The notes: a model not told the origin generated them from the letters alone. Shown: positions 33,550-44,770, numbered from the stretch's first letter. The stretch is DNA of 49,148 nt from Rachicladosporium sp. CCFEE 5018 (GCA_002077045.2 KZ111210.1:1-49148), one strand, 5' to 3'. Numbers and translations: made by a program.

Positions 33550-35775
33550 ATGTCGTCCTGCTTCGGCTCCCGCAAGAAGCGCACCGGCGAACGCGAGCCC
33601 CTCCTCCCCCAATATGAGGATGACACGATCCTCCAACGCGAGCTCCATCAAAAGCTGCATACCTATCAGCAATTGCGCGCGATTTCAAAGGGTTTCATGC
33701 CCAGCACTGAGCAGACCATCATCAACCTACGCACCCTCCTCGCCGCGGACGTCCTCAACCCAGACAACGCAGATCTGTCTGATAGTGGGAGGCTACTGAC
33801 GAAGCACACCAAGACATGGCTTACCCAGTTCATGGATCTGCTGCAACACAAGAACGACAAAGATCAGATTCAGGATGTCATTTGGTTCCTGAGCAAGAGC
33901 AGGGTTGACGTTGACGTCGAGGATATCACGAGACGGGCGAGCAAGTCAAAGGCCAAGGCTGACACGGCAGCGGCCTACAAGAGCATACAGACGATAGGCT
34001 CATTACTCTTAACGAATTCAGACTTCAGGGTATTTTTGAATGATCTGAGCGTGGTAGGAAGGGAGGTGGTCAAGGACTCGGCATTCAAGCTGAGCAATGT
34101 CGCCAAGAAGACTGCAAAGAGAATCGAGCCATCACAAGCGGAGCGCCAGGCTGTTGCGAAGCCAGGCGCTGACGCTGAGCTGGAACGACCCAGTGCGGAA
34201 GATTTGAGTCAGAACGTCGCTCAAGTCGGCAAAGAGATTGCCAATGGCACGAGTGAGGTGGCCAAGGTGGCTTTCAAGAGTGCTGAAGAGAAGCTGGAGG
34301 GTGATGAGGGTCAGACAATGCTCAATCGCTTGCAGGAGGCTGTGACGAAGCTGCGCAAGAGGAATGACTACTCCGACTCGGTCTCGACACTGTCCCTACT
34401 GATCAAGCGGTACGCCATGGTGTACTCGAGAGCTGCCGCAGAGGTTGCCAATGTCGTTCAAGAGGACGTCAATCAGAATGCAGAGACTGATCGCGCACTC
34501 CACAACTTCTGGATCTTCATCAAGAGCTTTGGTGATACAGCGTCCTGGGAGAAGTCCGAGGAGCTGCTCAAGCAAGTCTTCAGCCACAAGGAGAATGATC
34601 CCGACTTCGAAGATCTGATGAACGACGTTGGCAACAGCTTGCAGAAGCTCTTGACAGATCCTGAGTTCTTCACAAACGCGCCTCGGAAGTTCAAGGAGCT
34701 TCGCGAAAAGGGCAGGAAAGTCGGTACCGATAGCTCACTACGCGACGACATTGACGCCCTCCTTGCCCAAGTCGAGATCACGTTCCAATCAGTCCTGAAC
34801 GACCAAGACATCCACAACCTCCTCCAGACAACTCTCAAGATCGCCCACATCCTATCGCCAGCTCAAGCCGCCGCGAACCCAGACCTACTGCAAGACAGCT
34901 TCAACGTCGTCATCCCACTCCTGATCTCCGCAATCCAATACATCCCCATCCCGCGCGTCGAAGTCTCCACGCCCGAAGTCGACCTCCTCCTAGAGAACCT
35001 CATCATCGAGCCTGGCCGAACCGTCAACCACACTTCCTTCCTGCCCTACCGCCTCAAGATCGAGACCTACAACGATCTCGAGTTCTTCAAGGCCAAGCAC
35101 CGCACCGCGCACAAAACCACCTCTCTCGTCACCATCAAGCTCGACGGCCTCTCCGTCCGCGCCGAAGAAATCGGCTTCTGGATGCGCGCTCACTCCGGCA
35201 TCCTGCGTCTAGCAGACGAAGGCATCACCTCCTTCGCCCTCGACGACAGAGGCATAGACATCCACGTCGACGTTGAGATTGGCAAGGAAAAGCTGGAGCA
35301 GATTCTCACGCTGAAGGCTGTGCGCGTGCATGTGCATAAACTGGACTACACGCTGCGAAAATCGAAGTTCAGCTGGCTCGCTTGGCTGGTGAAGCCATTG
35401 CTCCGCCCCGTCTTGCGCAAAGTCATGGAACGCCAGCTCGCCACCGCGCTGTCGGATTTCTTCCACGCCGCAAACCGCGAAGTCCTCTTCGCTCGCGAAC
35501 GCCTGCGCGCGACGCGCATCTCCAACCCCGACGACATTGTCACGTTTGTCAAAGCCGTCGCCGCGCGCTTGACGCCTGAAGAGGATCCGGATGTCTACAC
35601 GCGCGTCGGCGTGGTGCAGCCGGGCAAGGGCGTGTTCAAGGGCGTGTACGCGCCGGGTAGTGTGGTCAAGGTGTGGAATGAGGAGGGTGCGAGGGCTGGG
35701 GAGAGGGTAGAGGAGTTTGATGCTGGGGGGTGGCGGAATGAGATATTCGATAACCATGTGAGGAATATGAGCTAG
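33550..35775 (+). CDS. HAM1-like protein (HAM1_N and HAM1_C domains), complete
   Basis: A single exon of 741 residues. The start MSSCFGSRKKRTGEREPLLP carries an early cysteine (Cys4) and a basic patch, which could allow membrane attachment. Residues 30-620 or so are helical and charged, as in the HAM1-like N-terminal family. The C-terminal part (HMLL-poor, rich in beta-forming segments such as LKAVRVHVHKLDYTL) fits the HAM1-like C-terminal domain, a presumed lipid-binding fold. Biochemical function is not established, so this is a family-level call. It ends 675 bp before RTG2 on the same strand. In the left locus the equivalent 3' half is lost in the gap. Confidence 0.8.
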   Translation: MSSCFGSRKKRTGEREPLLPQYEDDTILQRELHQKLHTYQQLRAISKGFMPSTEQTIINLRTLLAADVLNPDNADLSDSGRLLTKHTKTWLTQFMDLLQHKNDKDQIQDVIWFLSKSRVDVDVEDITRRASKSKAKADTAAAYKSIQTIGSLLLTNSDFRVFLNDLSVVGREVVKDSAFKLSNVAKKTAKRIEPSQAERQAVAKPGADAELERPSAEDLSQNVAQVGKEIANGTSEVAKVAFKSAEEKLEGDEGQTMLNRLQEAVTKLRKRNDYSDSVSTLSLLIKRYAMVYSRAAAEVANVVQEDVNQNAETDRALHNFWIFIKSFGDTASWEKSEELLKQVFSHKENDPDFEDLMNDVGNSLQKLLTDPEFFTNAPRKFKELREKGRKVGTDSSLRDDIDALLAQVEITFQSVLNDQDIHNLLQTTLKIAHILSPAQAAANPDLLQDSFNVVIPLLISAIQYIPIPRVEVSTPEVDLLLENLIIEPGRTVNHTSFLPYRLKIETYNDLEFFKAKHRTAHKTTSLVTIKLDGLSVRAEEIGFWMRAHSGILRLADEGITSFALDDRGIDIHVDVEIGKEKLEQILTLKAVRVHVHKLDYTLRKSKFSWLAWLVKPLLRPVLRKVMERQLATALSDFFHAANREVLFARERLRATRISNPDDIVTFVKAVAARLTPEEDPDVYTRVGVVQPGKGVFKGVYAPGSVVKVWNEEGARAGERVEEFDAGGWRNEIFDNHVRNMS

Positions 35776-36450
35776 AGTCGACGTCGGTACGGAGCGGGTA
35801 ATGGGAGGGAAAAGGCGGTCGGAGTCAGGGGAGTGGTTTACGTGTACATGTACAGCACTTCCCTCGCGATCAGGCATTCGACAGACAAGGTATCTGAGGT
35901 AGGTAGGCAATGTACACTGCAGTATGCAAGCTGTCCGATGTGCCCCAATGGAGTGAGTCAAATCTACCACCGCACATCAGGTCACAGCCTAAGCTTTGCT
36001 TGACCGAGTGGCGAGGCTTTCATGAGTACGAAGTGGACGTTCAAGGGCCACCTTCCATTATTCCATGTGAGCGTTGCAAGCAAGATGACATCACAAGCTC
36101 GAGCTACGAATGTTAATTCCGCCTGTGATAAGACCAGTGCAGTGCTTTTGCAAAGGTCTTGACCTCTGGCTCGGAACGGCGTTGGAGAACGACAACAACA
36201 ATCCGGCTGTAACGTGACGAGGCTGGAACAATTCAAGCGGGAAAAGTTGATCTACCTTCGCGAAGCAGGTGCAATAATTCGGGGAGCAAATTATCAGCTA
36301 TCTCGTTTTCGGGCTGGGAATGCACTAAACGGGTGGCGTGATTCATCGTTCGGTCACGCTGGATTAAAACCGTACAGCGCTCTTGCGCGAACGAATTGAA
36401 TTCCAGCGACGAACAGCGCTTTCAGTCCTTCGACGGCCACGGACCCAGCC
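35776..36450. other. HAM1-like 3' flank and RTG2 promoter, right locus
   Basis: 675 bp between two plus-strand genes. I see no similarity to the DNA upstream of the left RTG2 copy (5340-5690). This is therefore the counterpart of the rearrangement breakpoint. No gene is seen. Confidence 0.55.
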
Positions 36451-38139
36451 ATGGCTCTCCCCCAAGACCCCTCCCATCTCCACGCCCTAGTCGACATAGG
36501 CAGCAACGGCATCCGCTTCTCCATCACCTCGCTGCACCCCTCACAGGCCCGAATTTTGCCCACGCTCCATCAATCCCGCTGCGGGATCTCGCTCTATGAT
36601 GCCCAGTACCCTCCCTCATCAGCCGGAGAGCGGCAGCCAATTCCCTCCTCCACAATCGCATCCGTGATCGCCGCGCTCCGGGACTTCAAGCGCACAACGC
36701 TGGACTTCAGTGTTCCGGAGGGGAATGTGAAGTTACTTGCTACCGAAGCGACGCGCACGGCAATCAACGCCGTGGACTTTCTTACTGAAGTGAAGGCTAA
36801 GGTAGGCTGGGAGATTAGTCTTCTCTCCAAGGAGGAAGAAGGCCGCATCGGCGCCTTAGGAGTCGCGAGTTCCTTGCCCGGCGTTCGGGGTCTGGTGATG
36901 GATCTCGGTGGCGGGAGCGTGCAGCTAAGCTGGCTTGATGGCCAGGAAGCACCGAAGAAGGGTGCAGTAAGTATGCCGTATGGCGCTGCGGCTTTGATGC
37001 GCAGATTGGGTGAGGGGAGGACGGGGGAGTTGGAGAAGGAGGTCAGTGCGGCTGTGAAGGGGGCTTACGAGAGCTTGGAGGTCGAGGGCGAGGTGGCAAA
37101 GGAGCAGAAGGAGAATGGAGGCGTGACGTTGTTCTTGTCTGGTGGTGGATTCAGGGGATGGGGTTATGTGCTTATGAGTCGACATCGTGTGCAGCCGTAT
37201 CCGATTTCGGTGATCAACGGGTTCAGGGCTTCGAGAGAGGAGTTTCTGGACACTGCGGATGTGCAGGCTGCTGCTGCGGCGGCGTTGGAGGAAGAGAGTG
37301 AGGGCATTTTTCGAGTGTCGGATCGAAGAGCTGGTCAGGTACCGGCGGTGGCGTTCTTGGTCAAAACGCTCGCGGATTGTCTGCCTGCGGTGAAGGAAGT
37401 GCGGTTCTGTCAGGGTGGTGTGAGAGAAGGGTATCTCTCTGGACTGCTTTCTGCAGAAATTCGTGCTCTGAGCCCACTGGTCGTAGCCACAAGCCCCTTC
37501 ACGTGGGGTGATGGCACAAAGAACTTGGCCGATCTCCTGGGCTCAGCTTTACCGCCTGACTCTCATAACAGGGGGCACGCGTCCATGGGCCTTGCGTCAG
37601 TGGACAGCAATCTACTCACAGCGTTCGCGAACACAATGCACACTCACTCTTCGCACTCCAAGGACCTGCAAGCCTCGGCAGCACTGCGCAGCACGACATC
37701 CGGCGTCCTGGCCAGTGTACACGGACTTCTGCACGACTCTCGAGCGCTCCTGGGCCTTCTGCTCTGTGCACGATGGGGAGACAGCGTATCGCCTACAGAC
37801 GAAACATTCAAGCGCAGCCTGGAGCGTCTCATCGAAGATCCGTGGACGCTGTGGTGGGTGCAGTACCTCGGCGCTGTGGCGGCGTTGACTGGGACAGTGT
37901 GGCCGGCTGGATGGAAACATCATGCTGGAGAACGCTTGATATTCGAGACGAATTGGGAGAATGACAAGAAAGCAAACGCGATGTTGCGGGTACGGGTGAC
38001 GCTCGGTATGGACATCGATGCCGAGGTCTTGGAACAGGAAATACGTGCCCTGGAGAAAGTAGGCAAGAGAAAGAGATGGATCGGAGGAAGAGACGGCGCA
38101 GGATTTAAGGTCGCCGTGGAGGTACGCTCAGCTACGTGA
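36451..38139 (+). CDS. RTG2: Retrograde regulation protein 2 (Ppx/GppA phosphatase family), right copy
   Basis: A single open frame of 562 residues with the same ATP-binding motifs as the left copy (VDIGSNGIRFS, MDLGGGSVQLSWL, LSGGGFRGWGY, CQGGVREGYLSGL). About 30 substitutions separate the two proteins, mostly conservative, and none falls in these motifs. The first ten codons (MALPQDPSHLH) differ from the left copy (MALQTFDPQHLY), and the match begins at the following ALVDIG. Both copies appear intact, so both may be functional, probably under different promoters. By homology the product senses mitochondrial state and feeds the retrograde pathway to the nucleus. Confidence 0.9.
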   Translation: MALPQDPSHLHALVDIGSNGIRFSITSLHPSQARILPTLHQSRCGISLYDAQYPPSSAGERQPIPSSTIASVIAALRDFKRTTLDFSVPEGNVKLLATEATRTAINAVDFLTEVKAKVGWEISLLSKEEEGRIGALGVASSLPGVRGLVMDLGGGSVQLSWLDGQEAPKKGAVSMPYGAAALMRRLGEGRTGELEKEVSAAVKGAYESLEVEGEVAKEQKENGGVTLFLSGGGFRGWGYVLMSRHRVQPYPISVINGFRASREEFLDTADVQAAAAAALEEESEGIFRVSDRRAGQVPAVAFLVKTLADCLPAVKEVRFCQGGVREGYLSGLLSAEIRALSPLVVATSPFTWGDGTKNLADLLGSALPPDSHNRGHASMGLASVDSNLLTAFANTMHTHSSHSKDLQASAALRSTTSGVLASVHGLLHDSRALLGLLLCARWGDSVSPTDETFKRSLERLIEDPWTLWWVQYLGAVAALTGTVWPAGWKHHAGERLIFETNWENDKKANAMLRVRVTLGMDIDAEVLEQEIRALEKVGKRKRWIGGRDGAGFKVAVEVRSAT

Positions 38140-41100
38140 ATGGCATGCCTTTGCGACATTCCACGCCACGCAAATTCTCGACAAGAAAGACTCACTGTCG
38201 CCTGGACGCTGCGAGTGTTGCGCCAATCATCGTGACAATTAGCAGATGCAGTGCGAGCTCAGCATGATAAGTCGTGGCCAGGGGTAACAGATCGGAACGT
38301 TCGTCGCACCACAAAGCAGTTGTCGATTGGAGGACACCATGCGTCTTTCTACGACACGATAATCGTCCGGTACAAGTTCCGGCTTCGCGCAAAAGATTCG
38401 ATACTTGTCATCGCAGTGAAATTTGCAGGAGCTTTGGTCTTTCGATGTCACTCCAGTAGTGTCTCGTAGCCGGCCGGGGACCACGGTCCTCATCACAGCC
38501 ATTGAGCATGCTGCGGTGACGGGTGAGAGTCAGCCACTTCGCGCGACTCCGCTGACAGATGTCGGCGGTGCGAACCTAAGGGCCACCGAGTGGATGTAGT
38601 GTACAGTAGGCGTGGTAGCTACCTATATGTGCAGTCAACGTGCACTGGCAGGTATAGGCGTGTTTGGGGGATCGACACAATGTAGCATGAGCCCGGTTAC
38701 CGGAACACACCTGATCCTCGTTATCGATCCTCGAGCCCCTGCGCATATGTAAAGGTGATGTTTTCGAGGGCGCCTCTCCACACGCTTGGTCGATCAGTCA
38801 CTTGTAGCAGGACTCCCCACGCGGTGAAGTTGCGGCAGATCATTCATCCCGTGCTTCACAGTACTAGCTGGTGGATCCTTGACGCTTGCTTACGAGGCTG
38901 CTGAGAAGCCAAGCGCCACAGACATCGCATTGAAGTCTTGGTACACGGCTCTTGGAACGCCCTGGGACGCAGACAGCCGGATCTGCAGGAACTACTGCCG
39001 TACTACTGCGTGTCAGCTTTGACAATCACCTGGGGGATCGGTCACTAGAATCCGGGTAATGGGAAATGCTCCGCGATTGCACAGACGGTGCGCTGCTTCG
39101 AGACAGTGCTGTTTGATTGGTCTGCTTCTCGCGGAAAGGGTCAATGATTGCTGTTTGTGATGTGGACGACGGAGGCGGAGTGCGGGAACGAAAGCGGTTT
39201 CATGATCGTGCACGTTGTGCAAGCGGTCTAGTCCAATGATGGAGCACACCATCAAGTATTGAGTCAGGACGCGACGAGAGAGTGCGCACCTCAATTATGC
39301 CCAGTACGGCATCGCGTTGACAGTCAGAGGCCATATGTCATTCGGGGCGAGCAAGCAAAAGACTTGCAGCCTCGATCGCAGCACCGTTCGGTGAGAGAGA
39401 GCCCAGCCGCGTGACGCTGATGCACTGTAGGAGCAACAAGCTTGGAGACGCAGAATTATGATCGACAAGTCCCTGTGAGGACCGGAAGACGTATAGGGTA
39501 CTCCTCTGGCCAGGTTACTGTGTGCTGGGTCGCGTGAATTGCACGCAGTGACATTCGGCGTAGTACTTACATCAGGAGTTCAGCTTCCGAGGCGTTCACA
39601 GCAGTAATTCCCCAAGTGAACAACGGGGCGTCAGGCGTACGACGCGCGGATGTGTCTGGTCAATAACGCGTCGGACATCCCACAGCGCGATTGTGACTTT
39701 GTGGCGGCAAAGCATCGTAGAAGCAAAGGATTGCCGATCGTTGAGCAAGTGCCGGCTTGAGCGTCTCGCAACGATGTGGAGATTCGTGATGGGGAGTATC
39801 ATCTCATCACCCCACCGCGCGAGAAATTACCGTATCCTCTAGAACGGTCGAACATGAGATTACGAGGCGTTTGCTGGTGCAGTGCCGCCCTATCGGGTGT
39901 CCACCCACGCCGTTGTCGCGTGGGATTTCCAGCTGTGGAAATACCAGCAACTTGGAATGCCGATTTCCTGCGTTTTGCGATTTCGATAATGCGGCGGAAA
40001 TCCAATGGTGAGCTATTATGCACCGTCATGCAGCCTGCCCATAGATAGCTACGAGAATACCTTGCATCAGCTTGCAATCATGACATACGCCCACGCTAGC
40101 TCGTGATGAAATATCATCGGGGAACTGGGCATGATAGATGATGCAGTGGCGCGCTTACCAAACGCTCAAAAGCGGGAGTTGAGTTTGTGCCCCGAGCGTG
40201 CGTTAGAAGCATCCGGGAGCCTTACGGTTTCTCAGATTCTCGCCGGTGGAGAGCGATGGTCAACGGTAGCTCTTGCCCGTGCCGCGAAGTAACCGCAATA
40301 TGTGTTCCGTGATGTTGCAAGCAGGCCACGGCACACCACACCACCAACATCGCCTGAGGCGTGGGTACGGCGTGAATTAGATGATCCCGCAGCGCGTCTT
40401 TCTCGCGTTTTGATGAAATGTCGCGTGGCAGAAGCCACATCGCCGGGATCGAGATGTTGGGCGCTCTCTCGGCTTCTTCTCAATTGGTTAGACCTGTTCT
40501 GCCTTTCTCTAGTAGCCGGGCCCTGAGCCGCCCGCTCCAATGCCGTAGGCTAACGACTGGGGTCTGCATAGGCGACTGGGTATCTGGTCCGCTGCAGACT
40601 GGTCAACGGGTTTGTGATGGGAAAGTGCAGTAGATTAATACAGAATTTCCATTGGTCGAGGTCGCATTATTTGCGTAAAATGATGCGGACTCCTTGCTTC
40701 TGCCGTGCATAGGCAGGGCTACTGCACCTCGATGCTATTGCAGCAGACTTCCAGATTGTGATGCTTATCGTTGACGAGGAGACCCCAGGTCGAGAGCGGC
40801 ACGCATAGGACCCTTCCCCGTGTAGGTTATTGTGCGATGCTTGTGAGCTCGTCCCAAAATGCCATAGCGCTGGCCTCGGCTTGTAAGGATGGCCAGAAGT
40901 TTGTTTGCCCAATCATTATGTGAACCCGCTCGGCCTCGACCCACAGTGCTCGTGCACCCTCCCGACGACCCCATCGTACATACCTCGCGTGCTCGCCGTA
41001 GTCCGCCCGTCTTTCCCATCAACCCTCGAACACATCACTTTCGTTGCTGGCTTTCACTGGTGTTTGCACGCACTCCCTTGGTCGCAGCTGCCGTTTGTTT

Positions 41101-41292
41101 CTGCTCTGAGCCGCTGGAACTGGTTTGGCGGTGGATCTTCTCGAACACGCGGAGTAAACACAGCATTACATCAGCACGTGCAGGCCCACTGCATCTCGAG
41201 CCCGTGACTCGACGAATGCTCATCTGGACTTCTCGCGTTGAACACGCACTCTCGTTACGCTACAACGCGTCTTCTTAGGCCGGCCACCCACT
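38140..41292. other. Intergenic region of duplicated block A, right copy, no gene supported
   Basis: 3.15 kb between RTG2 and the unknown gene, both on the plus strand. It is the counterpart of 462-3647. Open frames of up to 129 codons exist, but their differences from the left copy are mainly amino-acid changing or frame breaking. The stretch before 41293 should hold the promoter and 5' UTR of the unknown gene. The hairpin group is at 39904-39942. Confidence 0.6.
39904..39942. other. Tandem short hairpins in intergenic DNA, right copy
   Basis: CCCACGC (39904-39910) pairs with GCGTGGG (39918-39924), and directly after it ATTTCCA (39925-39931) pairs with TGGAAAT (39936-39942). Both stems and loops are identical to the left copy on the opposite strand. 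Confidence 0.45.
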
Positions 41293-42713
41293 ATGGACTT
41301 TCTCCCACACACTCGCTCGGATTCCTCAGACACGTCCTCGACCGGCTCGTCGTACCAGCACATACTCGACCATGCACTCAACTACGGCTCGAGCTACCAA
41401 ATGCCCCTTCGCAGCATGTACACATTGAACTGTGCCCCTCGTGCTCAACCGCTTCCTTCATATCAAAGCTCCTCTTCCTTGAACTCGCCTACCACGCCGA
41501 TCACCCCTTCCGGGTGGCAAGACCCTTCAGCGACTCAGCTTTTCAATGAGCATCTTATGGCCCAAATGTCGAATCTACCCGCACAACCTGCGTCTCTGCC
41601 TCCGAGCTTCATCACATCATTCGTGGGAAAGTGCTTCCCAGTGGAACTTGTGTGCGTGGACTTTCCTCAAGCATTGACTGGCCTGGATTACCTGAAGGAC
41701 CTGGAGCATCGGCGGCGGCGAGAAGTGCAATTCGCTATGAGTCGTCTGGACATCGATCGGGCATCTCCTCCAACGGATCTTGAGCTGCAGACCAAGTACC
41801 CTGGTGTTGCGCGATGGCTGAAGGGCATCGATGAGAAGGAGAGGAAGATTGAGACGTTGTACACGCAACTGTACATTGGAATCAGGCGATGGGTGGGTTC
41901 GAGTAATGTTCTTCATCGCGAGATTCTCACTGACGGTAACCCAAGGTCCTGATCAATGAGCTTTCGCTAGTACCATACAACAAGCACAACTGTGTGGCAA
42001 TGCTCAACACACTGTACCCTCCGATGGGCACAACACCTCCGACTTCGAAGCTAACACACGCGGCTCTCAAGTCGCAGCGAGATGGCTTCTTCAAGTACAT
42101 TCAAAGTGTCGAGAAGAACGGATCCCGAGTCTTGACGAATGTTATGATGCAAGGTGCAGCACCAGGCGATGATAATGGTTGGGAAGCCGTGCATCGCATA
42201 CTGGTCATGTATCTGCAGGTGACCAACAGCATGATCAGCGATTGCACCTCTGTGGGCGACCTGGACGATGTCTCAGTGAAGGACCTTAGCAGCAGAAGCA
42301 CGAAGACCGACTCTGGCATCTCACTCCGATCCGCTGCTGCTGAGCGTCGTCCCTCTGTCCCATCAGGCAACGTGTCAAATGCCACTTCACCTCTTGAGCC
42401 ACCACGACCTAAGACGCCGTCTGGAGGTCGTACTACGGCTCTTGAGAAGCTCGCACGTGGTCTGAAAACAATAGGCAGGAGCCGAACGGACGTCGCCGAG
42501 ATCGGCTCGAAAGACGTTATGTTCGAGCCTTCGCCACAGAAGACTAAATCTTTGCGCAAGATGCGTAGCATGGGAGCGCTGTCCGATCGCAGCCGTAATG
42601 GGTCGCAGGACTTCGGCGTTCCCCTCGTCGAATCCGACGAGATGCGGCGTCAGCGCAAGCGATTTGAGGCTGAGCAGTCACGGAACATACTGAAGAAGGG
42701 TCATGAGGTGTGA
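41293..42713 (+). CDS. Conserved protein of unknown function, complete copy
   Basis: Two exons, 41293-41892 and 41946-42713, separated by a 53 bp intron with GT-AG ends and a CTGAC branch site, give 455 residues. Splicing joins LYIGIRRW to VLINELSLVPYNKHN in one frame. The N-terminal 90 residues are Ser/Tyr/Pro-rich. Residues 95-290 or so look like an ordered, mainly helical region (CVDFPQALTGLDYLKDLEHR, then YPGVARWLKGIDEKERKIE). The C-terminal third is Ser/Arg/Lys-rich and probably disordered. No signal peptide or membrane segment is seen and I cannot name a domain. The left copy at 1-461 is almost identical over its length, with few changes, which suggests it is maintained. Confidence 0.78.
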
Positions 42714-43417
42714 TCGATTTGAGACTACGCGAGGTCGCATTGACGCGACTACATTCAATTGCTCTAGAGAGCACTGCCGCTCCGCAGTCCGACTGATCGG
42801 TATGCTGCACCGCTCGGCGCTGGGGTTTGTTTTGCTTCTTGTGCTCTGGAAGACCGGCGCATTAGACGTCGATAGAAAGGATGCCCTCGCGGGCGGAAAT
42901 GGGCTTTGTTGCTTGGGTTGGGAAAGGTTCAACGGAAGGCCAAAAGTCGGGGAATCGCCACGGGTTCGGCGCTCACGGCGTGGCCGACTTGCCGTCTTTT
43001 GGCTGGGGTTGTAATGATTATGAGGGACGTTCGAGGAGGCCGTCGTGCTTTGCAGATGCCTGACGGGATTAGCCCAGCACACAGGGTGCGAGCTCAGAGA
43101 GCTCGGCGCGAGTTGCTTCGAGACTTGCATGTATATCAACGATGAAAGCAGTTCGAATCATGTTTTGTCCAAATCTTCACCTTGCCTCGTTGACTTCGCG
43201 ACTTTGTTGTACTACGGCGGACTCAGTCACTGCTGCTTTCCCACTTTACAAAGCATAAAGGCATATTCAACGATCGCCAGAACGAGCGGTTGTCGGCTAT
43301 CAAGTCGATCTGCCGAGGGACATCGCACGCCATTGAACATGCTGACGGATCACTTCAATGATACTTCTCGAGGTCAACGATGCAATAACACGCTGTGCAC
43401 CACTCGATCCACGAGAC
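42714..43417. other. Region between the unknown gene and the Old Yellow Enzyme
   Basis: 0.7 kb between two plus-strand genes. It contains only short open frames on both strands, none recognisable. It should hold a terminator and the Old Yellow Enzyme promoter. Confidence 0.4.
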
Positions 43418-44770
43418 ATGGCACCTTCAACGCTGAATGCCCCAGTCCCTGGACTCCCCTACTTCGCCCCGCAACATGCCATCTCCCCCGGCACCCCGGT
43501 CAAGCCCAATGGCAGCATCATACCTACCCTGTTCACCCCTCTCAAGATCCGCTCCAAGACCCTGCGAAACCGCATCATAGTAGCCCCAATGTGCCAATAC
43601 AGCGCCGCCCACGAAGGTCCTCAAATTGGCGCTCTGACACCCTATCACGTCGCCACGCTGGGCCACTACGCCCTCAAAGGCGCAGCCATAGTCTTCATCG
43701 AAGCCTCTGGTGTCCAGCCCAATGGCCGCATAACGCCTAATTGTCCGGGGATCTGGAGTGATGATCAGATCCCTGGCATCAAAGCTGTTGTCGATATCTG
43801 CCACGCTCAAGGCGCGCTCTGTGGCATCCAACTTGCTCACGCTGGGAGGAAGTCGAGCACATGCGCTACTTGGGTCTCTGCCAGACACGGCAAGACGAGT
43901 GTGCGTGCTGGAGCTGATGTGGGAGGTTGGCCGGAAGATGTGGTTGGACCTAGTGGTGGCGAGGCGTTTACTTGGGATGGGAAGGGGAGTGCTGATCCGG
44001 AGGGAGGCTTCTGGCCGCCGAGGGAGCTGAGTCTCGAGGAAATTGAGGCGTTGGTGGGGGATTGGGCAGAGGCTGCGAGCAGGAGTGTGGAAGCTGGGGT
44101 GGATGTTGTTGAGATTCATGGCGCGCATGGCTATCTGATTCTTCAGTTTCTCAGTCCGGTGACGAACAGGCGAACCGACAAGTACGGTGGCTCGTTTGAA
44201 GGACGGACGAGGTTGCTCGTTGAGATTGTCAAGGCTATTCGAGCTGTGATCCCGGAGGATATGCCTCTCTTCCTGCGATTGAGCTCGACGGAATGGCTAG
44301 AGGAGACTGAGCTTGCTAAGCAGTACGGAAGTTGGGACGTCGAGAGTACCATCGAGATCACTAAGATCCTCTCGCCACTCGGGATCGACCTTCTTGACGT
44401 CTCAAGTGGTGGCAACCACCCTCAGCAACGCATCAACATGTTCAAGTCGAAAGACTACCAGACCAAGATCGCTTCGCGGATCCGACAAGAGCTACGAGCA
44501 TCAGGCAGTCAGATGCTGATCGGTGCTGTGGGTCTAATCACAGAGGCCGAACAGGCACGGGGGATCGTCGAGACGAGTCTCAAGGACGAGGCTGAAGCGG
44601 CGAAGAGCATGACAGAGGCTAAATGGTCATCCGAGCCAATGGCAGATGCTGTCTTGATTGCACGCCAGCTGATGCGTGAGCCTGAGTGGATTCTTCGTGT
44701 TGCATGGCAGCTTGGAGTTGATGTCGCGTGGCCTAGTCAATTCGATCGTGTTAGATTTCCTAGACTATAG
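43418..44770 (+). CDS. NADH:flavin oxidoreductase, Old Yellow Enzyme family, YqjM-like class
   Basis: A single exon. The frame opens at 43358, but the second Met at 43418 (MAPSTLNAPVPGLPY) is preferred because the preceding 20 residues do not resemble the family. It gives 450 residues. FMN-barrel motifs appear in order: RNRIIVAPMCQYSA (with the cysteine typical of the YqjM class), GIQLAHAGRKSS, VDVVEIHGAHGYLILQFLSP and NRRTDKYGGSFEGR. Near the C-terminus are the FMN phosphate-binding region around IGAVGLI and ADAVLIARQLMREP. Such enzymes reduce activated alkenes with NAD(P)H using FMN. The natural substrate is unknown. An insert near residue 405 (KDEAEAAKSMTEAKWSSE) precedes the last FMN-contacting strand. 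Confidence 0.92.
   Translation: MAPSTLNAPVPGLPYFAPQHAISPGTPVKPNGSIIPTLFTPLKIRSKTLRNRIIVAPMCQYSAAHEGPQIGALTPYHVATLGHYALKGAAIVFIEASGVQPNGRITPNCPGIWSDDQIPGIKAVVDICHAQGALCGIQLAHAGRKSSTCATWVSARHGKTSVRAGADVGGWPEDVVGPSGGEAFTWDGKGSADPEGGFWPPRELSLEEIEALVGDWAEAASRSVEAGVDVVEIHGAHGYLILQFLSPVTNRRTDKYGGSFEGRTRLLVEIVKAIRAVIPEDMPLFLRLSSTEWLEETELAKQYGSWDVESTIEITKILSPLGIDLLDVSSGGNHPQQRINMFKSKDYQTKIASRIRQELRASGSQMLIGAVGLITEAEQARGIVETSLKDEAEAAKSMTEAKWSSEPMADAVLIARQLMREPEWILRVAWQLGVDVAWPSQFDRVRFPRL

Larger units (their letters stand above)
29835..34595 (+). repeat. Duplicated block B, right copy
   Basis: Matches 5700-10470 in the same orientation: malic enzyme, the divergent promoter and the HAM1-like 5' half. 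Here the HAM1-like gene continues past 34595 to its stop, so the block's true right end is unknown because the left copy is interrupted by a gap. Confidence 0.88.
36486..41753 (+). repeat. Duplicated block A, right copy (inverted relative to 1-5304)
   Basis: Covers RTG2 from about codon 12, the 3.15 kb intergenic region and the first 153 codons of the unknown gene. It matches the reverse complement of 1-5304. The match may continue to the right beyond 41753, but the left copy is cut by the window edge. Confidence 0.85.
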
